Positions 1 through 7,546 of a stretch of 13,247 nucleotides of DNA are shown one piece after another. The notes beneath the pieces are model-generated. The model was not told the origin of the DNA, did no database searches, and saw only the letters and a program-made list of their open reading frames with translations. This stretch comes from Rhodanobacter sp. GTDB lineage: Bacteria > Pseudomonadota > Gammaproteobacteria > Xanthomonadales > Rhodanobacteraceae. Within the stretch, counting starts at the first letter, position 1, and each line of letters starts with the position of its first letter. The position numbers and the translations under genes were made by a program. The stretch covers positions 1-13,247 of the forward strand of contig JAPHUU010000264.1 in assembly GCA_026193555.1 (NCBI GenBank), written 5' to 3'.

Positions 1-1113
1 CGCGATGGCGGCGGCGGCCACCGCCGGTTCGCGCAGGCGGTGATGGCGCGCCAGCGCTTCCACCTCGTGCCGATAGCGGTCGCGGGTGGCGAAATCCATG
101 GCGGCGTAGGTTCCCGCCGGATCCGTGCGCAAGGTTTGCTCGACGACGCTGGCGTACTCGACGAAGTCGCGCCAGTCGATGGCCGACAGGGCGCGCAGGC
201 TGCCGATGTTGTTGCTGATCGACACCTGATTGGCGGCCTGCTGCTGCGCCTCCAGCTGAATCAGATGTTCGATGCTCTGCCCGGTTTCGGACAGGCGCTG
301 CTCGATCCAGTTCAACGGCAGCGCCAGCGCATGGCTCTGGCCCTGAAGCCGGCGCGCCATCTCGGCCACGAACGGACCGATCATCGGCGGATCCGAGCGG
401 GCCATGTCGGCCACCACCAGCACCACGCTGTTCGGCGCCCGCTCGGCGGTGGCAGTCATCTTGTCGGCCCAGCTGGCCGCCTCGCTGCGATATTTCCAGT
501 CCGTGATGACCCTGGCGGCAACCCGGCGCAGGTTCTCGATCAGAGCCAGCCGCAGCATGATCGGGATCGCCCACAGTTCACCCAGCTGCAGCGATCTCAC
601 GCTCTGGTAGGCGCTGACAAAGCGGCTGAGGGTCGTGGTGTCGACGCGGCCATCGCCATGCGATATGACTTCCAGCGCCAGGTCGTAGACGCGCGGCAGT
701 CCGACCGAAGGGCCTTGCCGCAGGCGTGGCAACTCGCGACTGTAGCCCTGCGGCAGATGTCGCCGCGCGAGCCGCACCTGCTCCTCGATCAGGTAGAAGT
801 TGTCCAGCAGCCACTCGGCCGCCGGAGTGATCGGAAGCTGGCGGCGGGTTGCCGCGGTAAGCCTCTCGCAGGCGTGGATCAGCACCAGCTCGTTGTCGTC
901 CAGCCGGGTCAGCAGCTGGTTGGCACCGGACCGCGCGCAGAGCCGGTGCTGGCCAGCCAGCACGCGGCCATGGCGTTCCATCTGCTCGGTGCTGAACAGC
1001 TCGGCACGCAGCGCCGGCTCCTGCTCCGCCCGGATCCGCGCCGCTGCGCGACGGCGGTTGAATGCGCGCAGACGCCGCAGCCTGACCAGGTTGAGCTTGT
1101 TGCCGATAGTCAC
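1..1113 (-). CDS. ndvB: Cyclic beta-1,2-glucan synthase (NdvB/ChvB type), N-terminal part, cut by the left window edge
   Basis: Only the first 371 codons lie in the window. NdvB-type enzymes are inner-membrane proteins of roughly 2,800 residues that polymerise UDP-glucose into cyclic beta-1,2-glucan for the periplasm; the glycosyltransferase, membrane and GH94 phosphorylase parts would lie beyond base 1. The family's N-terminal signature is clear: WLLDNFYLIEEQ near residues 101-112, then LPQGYSRELPRL (120-131), GLPRVYDLALEVISH (138-152), and SLQLGELWAIPIMLRLALIE (174-193). The start is a GTG at 1113-1111, chosen because AGGAAGG (1126-1120) sits six bases upstream. The first 30 residues are strongly basic. 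It is divergent from the GNAT gene across about 176 bases. The family call is made by recognition of the motifs. Which glucan is made cannot be judged from this part, and a related GH94/GT84-family protein is possible. Confidence 0.85.
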   Translation of the reverse strand, partial: MTIGNKLNLVRLRRLRAFNRRRAAARIRAEQEPALRAELFSTEQMERHGRVLAGQHRLCARSGANQLLTRLDDNELVLIHACERLTAATRRQLPITPAAEWLLDNFYLIEEQVRLARRHLPQGYSRELPRLRQGPSVGLPRVYDLALEVISHGDGRVDTTTLSRFVSAYQSVRSLQLGELWAIPIMLRLALIENLRRVAARVITDWKYRSEAASWADKMTATAERAPNSVVLVVADMARSDPPMIGPFVAEMARRLQGQSHALALPLNWIEQRLSETGQSIEHLIQLEAQQQAANQVSISNNIGSLRALSAIDWRDFVEYASVVEQTLRTDPAGTYAAMDFATRDRYRHEVEALARHHRLREPAVAAAAIA

Positions 1114-1119
1114 GTCCAG

Positions 1120-1126
1120 CCTTCCT
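1120..1126 (-). promoter_or_regulatory. Ribosome binding site that fixes the ndvB GTG start
   Basis: Read on the minus strand, AGGAAGG lies six bases before the GTG at 1113. It is one of the strongest Shine-Dalgarno matches in the window and is the reason for choosing this non-ATG start. An overlapping frame that could run further upstream has no comparable site. Confidence 0.7.
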
Positions 1127-1289
1127 GCTTGAGATTCGCGCGATTCAGATCGCGGGCCCGGGCGCCTCGGCGGCGGCGGGTGGTCGAGGTGACACACGCC
1201 TGGATGCCTGCCGCACCGGGCAAGGTACACGTCGCGGTGTGAAGGCTTTGCGCGCTAGGATGAACGCCTCCCTTCAACGGAACCTTCCC

Positions 1290-1766
1290 GTGCCCGCGTT
1301 GCTGATCCGTGCCGCCACTACCGCCGACATCCCCGAACTGCTGGCCTGGAACGCAGCGATGGCCTGGGAGACCGAGCACAAGCAGCTCGATCCCATCGTG
1401 CTCGAGCGAGGGATCGCCGGTGTGCTGGAGCAGCCCGGGCGCGGCTTCTACCTGATCGCCGAGCGCGCGGGTGTCGCCGTCGGCAGCCTGTTGGTGACCT
1501 ACGAGTGGAGTGACTGGCGCTGCGGCGATTTCTGGTGGATCCAGAGCGTTTACGTGATACCGGCCGCCCGTCGTGGCGGGGTATTCCGCGCGCTGTATGC
1601 CGACGTGGCACGGCGCGCGGTGGCGGGTGGAGCGGTGGGTCTGCGTCTGTATGTCGAGACCGAAAACCGCCAGGCGCAGGCGACCTATGCCGACCTAGGC
1701 ATGCAGCGTTGCCATTACTGGATGTACGAGAGCGCGCTTCCGGGCACGGGCGACGGGGCGGACTGA
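1290..1766 (+). CDS. GNAT family N-acetyltransferase
   Basis: A single GNAT domain covers nearly the whole 158 residues. These enzymes transfer acetyl from acetyl-CoA to an amine; the substrate here is unknown. The N-terminal IRAATTADIPELL is the usual first strand and helix of the fold. The central YEWSDWRCGDFWWIQSVYV (71-89) leads into the acetyl-CoA pyrophosphate loop ARRGGVFRALY (93-103), where the last position of the usual R/Q-x-x-G-x-G/A pattern is Phe. ETENRQAQATYADLGM (123-138) is the typical C-terminal motif with its conserved Asn. I prefer GTG at 1290: GGAA lies seven bases upstream and the domain then begins near residue 5. ATG at 1260 or 1239 would add 10 or 17 residues without a better ribosome binding site. 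A TAGGAT at 1256-1261 could be a -10 element, but no -35 is visible. The gene ends 6 bases from the convergent c-di-GMP gene. Confidence 0.9.
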   Translation: MPALLIRAATTADIPELLAWNAAMAWETEHKQLDPIVLERGIAGVLEQPGRGFYLIAERAGVAVGSLLVTYEWSDWRCGDFWWIQSVYVIPAARRGGVFRALYADVARRAVAGGAVGLRLYVETENRQAQATYADLGMQRCHYWMYESALPGTGDGAD

Positions 1767-1772
1767 GCCGGA

Positions 1773-4292
1773 TCAGGGCACCGCGCGCAGTCGTTGTTCG
1801 AATGCCGCCGCGGGCATCGCCTTGCCATACAGGAAGCCCTGCAGCTGCGCGCAGCCGGCCTCGCGCAGGAAGCTGGCCTGTTCCTCGGTTTCCACGCCCT
1901 CGGCGATGACCTGCTTGTCGAGGCTGCGCGCCATGGCGATGATCGCGCGGGTGATGGTGGCGGTATCCGGATGATGGATCACATCGTCGACGAACACGCG
2001 GTCGATCTTCAGCGCGTCGATCGGGAAGTGCCTCAGGTAGGACAGGCTGCAGTAGCCGGTGCCGAAATCGTCCAGTGACAGTCGCACGCCGCGCTGCTTG
2101 ATCCGCCGCAGCCGCTCGATGGTGGTGCTGCCGCCGGACATCACCATGCGTTCGGTCAGCTCCAGCTCGAGCAGGCCGGGGTCGAGCCCGCTCTCGGCCA
2201 GCGCGTGGTCGAGCCAGTTGTAGAAGTCCGCATGCTGGAATTGCAGCGGCGAAACGTTGACCGAAATCGGCACGGCGCGGCCCTGCTGCTGCCATTGCCG
2301 GGCCTGGTTGCAGGCCTGGCGCAGCACCCAGGTGCCGATCGGAAGGATCAGTCCGCTGTCTTCGGCGATCGGAATGAAGGCGTCCGGTTCGTGCAGCGCC
2401 ACCCCATCCACATGCCAGCGCAACAGCACCTCGGCACCGACGACCAGGCCGCTGCCGGCGTCGACCTTGGGCTGGTAGTGCAGTTGGAGCTCGTTGCGCG
2501 GCAATGCCTGCCGCAGCGCCTGCTCGATCTGGCGGCGCGCCTGCGCGCGTTCGTTCATGGTCGCGGTGAAGAAGCGGTAGCTGTGCGACTGCTGTGCCTT
2601 GGCGGCGCACATGGCGGTTTCCGCGTGCAGCAGCAGCGTTTCGGCGTCGCTGGCGTCATCCGGATAGACACTGATGCCGACCTTGAGGCGCAACCCGAGT
2701 TCGGGCAGGTCGCCGAGGCTGGTCTCCTCGCCATGGGCAATCAGCCGCTGGCACAGGCTGGCCACCGCACCGACGGTCTCCACGTGCGGCACCACCACCA
2801 CGAACTCGTCGCCACCATAGCGACTCAGCAGCTCTTCGCTGGGCAGGCAGCGGCGGAGTTGCTGCGCAAACGCACGCAGCACGCGATCACCGGCGTCATG
2901 GCCGTACAGTTCGTTGACCTGCTTGAAGTGCTCGATATCCAGATACAGCACGGCGCAGCGCTGCTGGCGCCGTGCCGCGGCGGCCAGCGCCTGCCCGACC
3001 TGGCCGTGCAACTGGCTGCGATTGGGCAATCCGGTCAGCGCGTCGTGCTGGGTCAGGTGGATCATCTTCAGCGTCAGCGTGCGTGTCTCGCTGACGTCAT
3101 GGAACACCAGCACGCCGCCGATCACGTTGCCCGCGTGATCGTGAATGGGTGCCGCCGAGTCCTCCACGGGCGTGTCGAAACCGTGTCGGTGCCGCAGCGA
3201 GGTTCTGGAGGCGAGGTCGATGATGATGTTGTGCTTGATCGCCACATGCAGCGGGTTGGCCACCGGCTGGCCGTCGGTGGCGTCGAACAACTCGAAGATA
3301 TCGTCGACCGACCGGCCAAGTGCCTCGCGGCTGGGCCAGCCCGTCATCGCTTCGGCGATCGGATTGAGCGAGGTGATCCGCAGCTCGGGGTCGGTGGTGA
3401 TCACCGCGTCGCCGATCGAGCGCAAGGTCACCTCGGCCAGTTCGCGCTCGCGATGCAGGTCTTCCTCGAAGGCCTTGCGCTGGCTGATGTCCTGCACCTG
3501 CGACACGAAGTAGCGCGGCACGCCCTGCTCGTCGCGCACCAGCGACACGCTGAGTTCGATCTCGACGACGCGGCCGCCCTTGTGGAAGTTGCGCTTCTCC
3601 AGCTGGTAGGACGGGCGCTCGCCGGCCAGCAGCTGCCGCTGCAGCTCCGAGTCGTCCGCAAAGTCGTCGGGGTGGGAGACGTCGGCGACGCCGAGCGCCA
3701 GCAGTTCGTCCTCCGTATAGCCGAGCATGCGGCAGAGCGCGGCGTTGACGCGCAGGAAACGGCCATCGGGACTGATCAGCGCCATGCCGATCGCCGCGTA
3801 CTGGAATGCGCCGAAGAAACGCTGCTCGCTCTCGTGCAGCTGCAACTCCAGGGTCCGTCGCTCGGTGATGTCGACCAAAGCGGTGAAGACGCCGCAGACC
3901 TTCCCGTCGGCATCGAAATCGGGCTGGAAGTTGCCGTGTACGTAGCGCCGCTCCCTGCCCCTGTGCACCTCGCCCTCGTACACACCCAGGCGTCCGGCAT
4001 AGGCACGTTCGAGCGCCGCGCTGGCCAGTTGATGGTTGGCTTGGCCGATCACGTCGATCAGGCGCTGTCCGATCATGCGCGCCGGATCGAGACCCAGCCA
4101 TCGGCGATGGGTGTCGTTGGCGCAGCGAATGCGCTGATCCCGGTCGAGATAGGTCAGCAGCGCAGGCGCCCCATGCAGCAAGCGCTCGGGGCAGTGCGTT
4201 TCGCTAGGTGGTGACGTTGCCTCGGCAGGCTCGTGCATGCCCATGGTCATCGCATCCGTTTCGGCGCCCCCTGTCGGTGCCGGCTCCATCAT
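1773..4292 (-). CDS. PAS-PAS-PAS-GGDEF-EAL cyclic-di-GMP signalling protein
   Basis: A multidomain sensor that probably makes and/or degrades the second messenger c-di-GMP in the cytoplasm. No signal peptide or membrane helix is visible. Order: PAS (about 35-145, ending VDITERR), PAS (155-275, ending VQDISQRK), PAS (285-403, with TSLNPIAEAMTGW and ending FHDVSETR), GGDEF (410-575), EAL (585-830). The cyclase half keeps its key residues: D452 in YLDIEHFK, N460, GHDAGD (464-469) and an exact GGDEF at 493-497. The inhibitory RxxD site is absent (PSEE at that place). In the phosphodiesterase half EAL reads EVL (621-623), but the metal and catalytic residues appear intact: E621, N679, E713, DDFGTGY (741-747), K762, AEGVET (797-802), Q818. 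Both activities are thus possible. The start is the first of two adjacent ATGs, with only a weak GGCGGG upstream; M15 is an alternative. It follows the 380-residue gene by 52 bases, so co-transcription is plausible. Confidence 0.95.
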   Translation of the reverse strand: MMEPAPTGGAETDAMTMGMHEPAEATSPPSETHCPERLLHGAPALLTYLDRDQRIRCANDTHRRWLGLDPARMIGQRLIDVIGQANHQLASAALERAYAGRLGVYEGEVHRGRERRYVHGNFQPDFDADGKVCGVFTALVDITERRTLELQLHESEQRFFGAFQYAAIGMALISPDGRFLRVNAALCRMLGYTEDELLALGVADVSHPDDFADDSELQRQLLAGERPSYQLEKRNFHKGGRVVEIELSVSLVRDEQGVPRYFVSQVQDISQRKAFEEDLHRERELAEVTLRSIGDAVITTDPELRITSLNPIAEAMTGWPSREALGRSVDDIFELFDATDGQPVANPLHVAIKHNIIIDLASRTSLRHRHGFDTPVEDSAAPIHDHAGNVIGGVLVFHDVSETRTLTLKMIHLTQHDALTGLPNRSQLHGQVGQALAAAARRQQRCAVLYLDIEHFKQVNELYGHDAGDRVLRAFAQQLRRCLPSEELLSRYGGDEFVVVVPHVETVGAVASLCQRLIAHGEETSLGDLPELGLRLKVGISVYPDDASDAETLLLHAETAMCAAKAQQSHSYRFFTATMNERAQARRQIEQALRQALPRNELQLHYQPKVDAGSGLVVGAEVLLRWHVDGVALHEPDAFIPIAEDSGLILPIGTWVLRQACNQARQWQQQGRAVPISVNVSPLQFQHADFYNWLDHALAESGLDPGLLELELTERMVMSGGSTTIERLRRIKQRGVRLSLDDFGTGYCSLSYLRHFPIDALKIDRVFVDDVIHHPDTATITRAIIAMARSLDKQVIAEGVETEEQASFLREAGCAQLQGFLYGKAMPAAAFEQRLRAVP

Positions 4293-4323
4293 GCACCCGC
4301 CATGCGCCGCTGCAAAGTTGGCG

Positions 4324-4335
4324 CGGTGGCCACCG
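4324..4335. promoter_or_regulatory. Perfect 12-base palindrome between the 380-residue gene and the c-di-GMP gene
   Basis: CGGTGGCCACCG is its own reverse complement and lies in the 52-base spacer just upstream of the PAS-GGDEF-EAL start. The position and lack of a loop fit an operator better than a terminator, but in DNA this GC-rich a chance palindrome of this length is quite possible. No bound regulator can be named. Confidence 0.25.
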
Positions 4336-4344
4336 GCGGCGGAC

Positions 4345-5487
4345 TCAATGCAGGGCGGTCACCGGGGCCGTCAGCTGGCCGTCGTCGTCCAGCGAAATCC
4401 GGCCCAGCGCATGCAGTTCGACCGCCGCATGATGGCGATCGGCGAGCAGGGCCAGCAGTGGGCCGATGACCTGCGGCTGCAGCGGATAGGCGTGGACCAG
4501 CACGCGTGCGCGGCCACCCTCGCCGCGTTGCGCCACGGTCAGCGCGATCACGCCCAGGCCGGGTGCCTCATGCGCGACGATGGTCGGCGGCCCGTCGCCG
4601 GGTTCGGCGACGGCCAGCGTTTCCAGCAGGTAGCCGGCACCGGCCTCGACGTGGCGTTCGACGGCCGCAAGCAGTCGCAGCGGCAGGCCGTGGGCGTCGA
4701 GCAGGGCGGCGTACTGGCGCAGTTCGAAGATGATCCCGGCAAAGTCGTGCTGGCGCTGCGCGAGGTTGCCGGCTTGCGCGGCCAGCCACAGGCTCGGTGA
4801 CTGCACCTGCACTTGGGCATCTGCGTAGCGCAGGCTCAGGCCGCGGGCGCTGAGGCTGGACTCTTCGCCTTCGGGCATCAGCAGCGCCGCTTCCAGCAGC
4901 GACCACAGTGCCGCCAGGTTGACGTGCTCGTATTGCACGCAGGTCAGCGCCAGCAGGTCGTTGCGGCTGAGGTAACGCACGTGTTCGAGCCGGATGCCGA
5001 GCGTGCGCATCAGCCAGTCGGCGGTCTGCGCGCTGGCTTCGCCGCGTCCGACCAGCTGCACTTCCAGTTCCGCTGACAGATCATCGGCCAGTGCCGATGG
5101 CGCCAGCAGGCTCAGTGGCAGCAAGCGCATCGGGCCATCGGCAAACTGCGGCGAGGGCTGCAGCGGCGGCGCCGGCATGTGCCCCTCATGGCTGCCGAAG
5201 GCCACCACGTTGTCCAGTGGCCCGCGCGGTACCCGCCGGGCCAGTTCGTCCAGCGTGGCCCATACCGGAAAGCCCGGCCGCAGCAATTCGACCTGGTCGA
5301 ACAGTGCGCCGGTCAGTGCGAGTCGTGCCTCGCCGACTTGCGGCACCAGCGCCAGCAGATCGGTGGCGACCAGGCCCGCCAGCTCGGCTGCCTCGTCGCG
5401 GGTCAGGGTCAGTCGCGGCGGGCTGTCACCGGCGACCGGTTCCAGCGCCAGCACGACTGGCAGGGCAACCAGCGTTTGTACTTCCAA
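4345..5487 (-). CDS. Conserved-looking hypothetical protein, 380 residues, TTG start
   Basis: I do not recognise this protein. It is acidic and leucine/alanine rich, without a signal peptide, membrane helix or classical catalytic motif, and is probably cytoplasmic. The N-terminal third (about 1-95) has helix-rich segments such as LTRDEAAELAGLVATDLLAL. The middle (about 150-215) contains LGIRLEHVRYLSRNDLLALT followed by a helical stretch. The C-terminal half carries HDFAGIIFELRQYAALLDAHG and a glycine-rich segment ending near residue 380. Codon use and frame quality look like its neighbours, so it is a real gene. The frame has no ATG or GTG at the N-terminus; it opens at TTG (5487-5485) with a weak GGAA about nine bases upstream. 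It lies 52 bases upstream of the c-di-GMP gene on the same strand, so the two may be co-transcribed and functionally linked. That link is inference. Confidence 0.8.
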   Translation of the reverse strand: MEVQTLVALPVVLALEPVAGDSPPRLTLTRDEAAELAGLVATDLLALVPQVGEARLALTGALFDQVELLRPGFPVWATLDELARRVPRGPLDNVVAFGSHEGHMPAPPLQPSPQFADGPMRLLPLSLLAPSALADDLSAELEVQLVGRGEASAQTADWLMRTLGIRLEHVRYLSRNDLLALTCVQYEHVNLAALWSLLEAALLMPEGEESSLSARGLSLRYADAQVQVQSPSLWLAAQAGNLAQRQHDFAGIIFELRQYAALLDAHGLPLRLLAAVERHVEAGAGYLLETLAVAEPGDGPPTIVAHEAPGLGVIALTVAQRGEGGRARVLVHAYPLQPQVIGPLLALLADRHHAAVELHALGRISLDDDGQLTAPVTALH

Positions 5488-5517
5488 GGGGGGTATTCCG
5501 CGGTGGCAGGGAGAGCG

Positions 5518-5523
5518 ATTCTA
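5518..5523 (-). promoter_or_regulatory. Possible -10 element for the 380-residue gene
   Basis: On the minus strand this reads TAGAAT, five of six matches to TATAAT, about 30 bases upstream of the TTG start. No good -35 lies at 16-19 bases, so it is a weak candidate. The surrounding 161-base spacer (5488-5648) separates two divergent genes and must hold promoters for both; I see nothing else definite in it. Confidence 0.25.
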
Positions 5524-5648
5524 TCAGCCGGGGTGAATGCGCCTGCGGCACGGCCTGAACGGATCGCGACAGCGGCGGCGATTCGGGCTTTCACCGCGCG
5601 GCATCGCGGGTTAGCCTTGGGCCAATTCAGCTCCGGAATGTTCCGACC

Positions 5649-6935
5649 ATGGAAAGTACGCGCAGGCGCGTTGGGGTGATCGGCGGCGTGCGTATACCGT
5701 TTTGCCGCAACAACACCGCGTACGCCGATGTCGGCAACTTCGGCTTGTCGGTGAAGGTGCTCGGGGCGCTGGTCGAACGCTTCCGCCTGCACGGCGTGGA
5801 GCTGGGTGAAGTGGCGATGGGGGCGGTGATCCGGCATTCGTCCGACTGGAACCTCGCGCGCGAGGCTCTACTCAGCTCGGGGCTGGCGCCGACCACGCCG
5901 GGCATCACCACCGCCCGTGCCTGTGGCACCTCGCTGGACAACGCGATCATCATCGCCAACAAGATCGCGGTCGGGCAGATCGAGGCCGGTATCGCCGGCG
6001 GCTCGGACACCACCAGTGATGTACCGATCGTCTACGGCACGCGCCTGCGCAAACGCCTGCTGGCGATGAACCGGGCGAAGGCCCCGCTGGACAAGTTGCG
6101 GGCCGCCGTGCGTGGGTTTTCGCTGCGCGAGCTGAAGCCCTCGTTTCCCGGCGTGGCCGAGCCGCGTACCGGCAAGTCGATGGGCGCCCATTGCGAACAG
6201 ATGGCCAGGGAATGGCATGTCAGCCGCGAGGCCCAGGATCAGCTGGCGCTGGACAGTCACCGCAAGCTGGCCGCCGCGTATGACACCGGTTTCTTCGACG
6301 AGCTGCTGGTGCCGTTTCGCGGGCTCAAGCGTGACGGCTTCCTGCGCCCCGATTCCAGTATCGACAAGCTGGCCGCGCTGAAGCCGGCCTTCGACCGGCA
6401 TTCCGGCCACGGCACGCTCACCGCGGGCAATTCCACCGGTCTGTCCGATGGCGCGGCGGCGGTGCTGCTGGCCAGCGACGCGTGGGCGGCGCAGCGGGGA
6501 CTGACGATCCAGGCATACCTGCGTGATGCGGAGGTCGCTGCGGTGGATTTCGTGCATGGCGAGGGCCTGCTGATGGCGCCGACGGTTGCGGTGCCGCGGA
6601 TGCTGGCGCGCAACGGCCTGACCCTGCAGGACTTTGACTACTACGAAATCCACGAGGCGTTCGCCGCCCAGGTGCTGTGCACCCTGCGGGCATGGGAATC
6701 GGCCGACTATTGCAGCAGCCGACTCGGGCTGGATGCGCCGCTGGGCGCGATCGATCCGGCGAAGCTCAACGTCCACGGCTCCAGTCTGGCCACCGGCCAT
6801 CCGTTCGCCGCGACCGGGGCGCGGATCGTCGCCACCCTGGCCCGGATGCTGGAACAGAAAGGTTCCGGCCGCGGGCTGATCTCGATCTGCACCGCCGGCG
6901 GCATGGGCGTCACCGCGATCCTCGAACGGCCGTGA
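5649..6935 (+). CDS. fadI: Acetyl-CoA C-acyltransferase (FadI-type thiolase)
   Basis: A thiolase that cleaves 3-ketoacyl-CoA with CoA in fatty acid beta-oxidation, or condenses two acetyl-CoA in the reverse direction; cytoplasmic. The 428 residues match the FadI branch (about 430) rather than the shorter PhaA/FadA branch (about 390). The catalytic set is present: nucleophile C92 in TTARACGTSLDN, H335 in YEIHEAFAAQ, H384 in ATGHPFAATGAR and C414 in CTAGGMGVTAI. The FPF/FAATG wording around H384 is typical of FadI. A second conserved block, GTLTAGNSTGLSDGAAAVLL, lies at 255-274. ATG at 5649 is supported by GGAATG some 11 bases upstream and by the domain starting within ten residues. No fadJ-like hydratase/dehydrogenase partner is in the window, so whether it serves beta-oxidation or another acyl-CoA route is open. 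The TonB-domain gene follows 16 bases downstream. Confidence 0.93.
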   Translation: MESTRRRVGVIGGVRIPFCRNNTAYADVGNFGLSVKVLGALVERFRLHGVELGEVAMGAVIRHSSDWNLAREALLSSGLAPTTPGITTARACGTSLDNAIIIANKIAVGQIEAGIAGGSDTTSDVPIVYGTRLRKRLLAMNRAKAPLDKLRAAVRGFSLRELKPSFPGVAEPRTGKSMGAHCEQMAREWHVSREAQDQLALDSHRKLAAAYDTGFFDELLVPFRGLKRDGFLRPDSSIDKLAALKPAFDRHSGHGTLTAGNSTGLSDGAAAVLLASDAWAAQRGLTIQAYLRDAEVAAVDFVHGEGLLMAPTVAVPRMLARNGLTLQDFDYYEIHEAFAAQVLCTLRAWESADYCSSRLGLDAPLGAIDPAKLNVHGSSLATGHPFAATGARIVATLARMLEQKGSGRGLISICTAGGMGVTAILERP

Positions 6936-6951
6936 AACCACCGCTCCGCTC

Positions 6952-7506
6952 ATGCTGCGCCTGCGCACCAGCAGCGCTCTGAGCGCGCTGGCGCTGGCGA
7001 TCGGCATCGCCGGCACCAGCTGGCTCAGCACGTTGACCAGCGGCTGGCCCGGACCGAGGGTTCGTGTTGCGGCCACCCGGCATGGGTCACTGGCGCAGCG
7101 TCCCTCGTCCCCGTCGCGACACGGGCATGGCCCGGTTCGTGCCGTGCAGGTGCGCCACCCGGGAGCCGAGCGTTCCCGCGGCGACCTCGGCGCGGCGCAG
7201 GCCGCCGCCACCGCGTCGACATCGCTGCAACCCGTGGCCATGCCCGCCGATACCGCGCGATCCTGGGACCGCTTGCGCGGCCATCTGGACGGTCGCGTGG
7301 TGTTGCACCTGGACATCGACGGCAACGGTCGCGTGCATGCCGCCAGCCTGATCGCATCCAGCGGCGATCCGGTCCTCGACCAACATGCCTTGCACAGCGT
7401 GCGCGGCTGGCGCTTCGCGGTGCCGACGGATCGTCCGGCCGGGATCAGCGGCGAGCTGCCGATGGTTTTCACTTCCCGTACCGCAGCACTCGCGCGCTTG
7501 CCGTAA
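6952..7506 (+). CDS. Small TonB C-terminal-domain protein
   Basis: A 184-residue protein with three parts. Residues 1-28 form a hydrophobic N-terminal segment (SALSALALAIGIAGTSWL) that is either a signal peptide or a membrane anchor. Residues 30-105 are a low-complexity linker rich in Arg, Ser, Gly, His and Ala. Residues about 110-173 match the TonB C-terminal fold: LDGRVVLHLDIDGNGRVHAA, then SSGDPVLDQHALHSVRGWRF. Real TonB proteins pass energy from ExbB/ExbD to outer-membrane receptors, but this linker lacks the usual Pro/Lys repeats and no exbB or exbD is nearby. It may therefore be one of the many TonB-domain proteins with an unrelated periplasmic role. It starts 16 bases after the thiolase stop with no clear Shine-Dalgarno, so it probably depends on translation of the upstream gene. 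It is convergent with the phospholipase gene. Confidence 0.8.
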   Translation: MLRLRTSSALSALALAIGIAGTSWLSTLTSGWPGPRVRVAATRHGSLAQRPSSPSRHGHGPVRAVQVRHPGAERSRGDLGAAQAAATASTSLQPVAMPADTARSWDRLRGHLDGRVVLHLDIDGNGRVHAASLIASSGDPVLDQHALHSVRGWRFAVPTDRPAGISGELPMVFTSRTAALARLP

Positions 7507-7520
7507 AGCCATCCCATGCG

Positions 7521-7546
7521 AAGGGCGCCGCTCAGAGGACGCCCTT
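7521..7546. terminator. Candidate bidirectional hairpin between convergent genes
   Basis: AAGGGCG (7521-7527) and CGCCCTT (7540-7546) form a perfect seven-base stem with a 12-base loop. It lies between the TonB-domain stop (7506) and the phospholipase stop (7532) and includes the last codons of the latter. There is no T-tract on either side beyond two bases, so it would be a weak intrinsic terminator at best. Confidence 0.3.

Noticed and set aside
40..1242. 400-codon open frame on the plus strand opposite ndvB
   Set aside because: The minus strand carries the clear NdvB N-terminal motifs and a strong ribosome binding site; the plus frame shows no family resemblance.
2205..4214. 669-codon open frame on the plus strand
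   Set aside because: It is exactly antisense to the PAS-GGDEF-EAL gene, has no recognisable domain and is rich in His/Gln/Val as expected of a mirror frame in GC-rich DNA.
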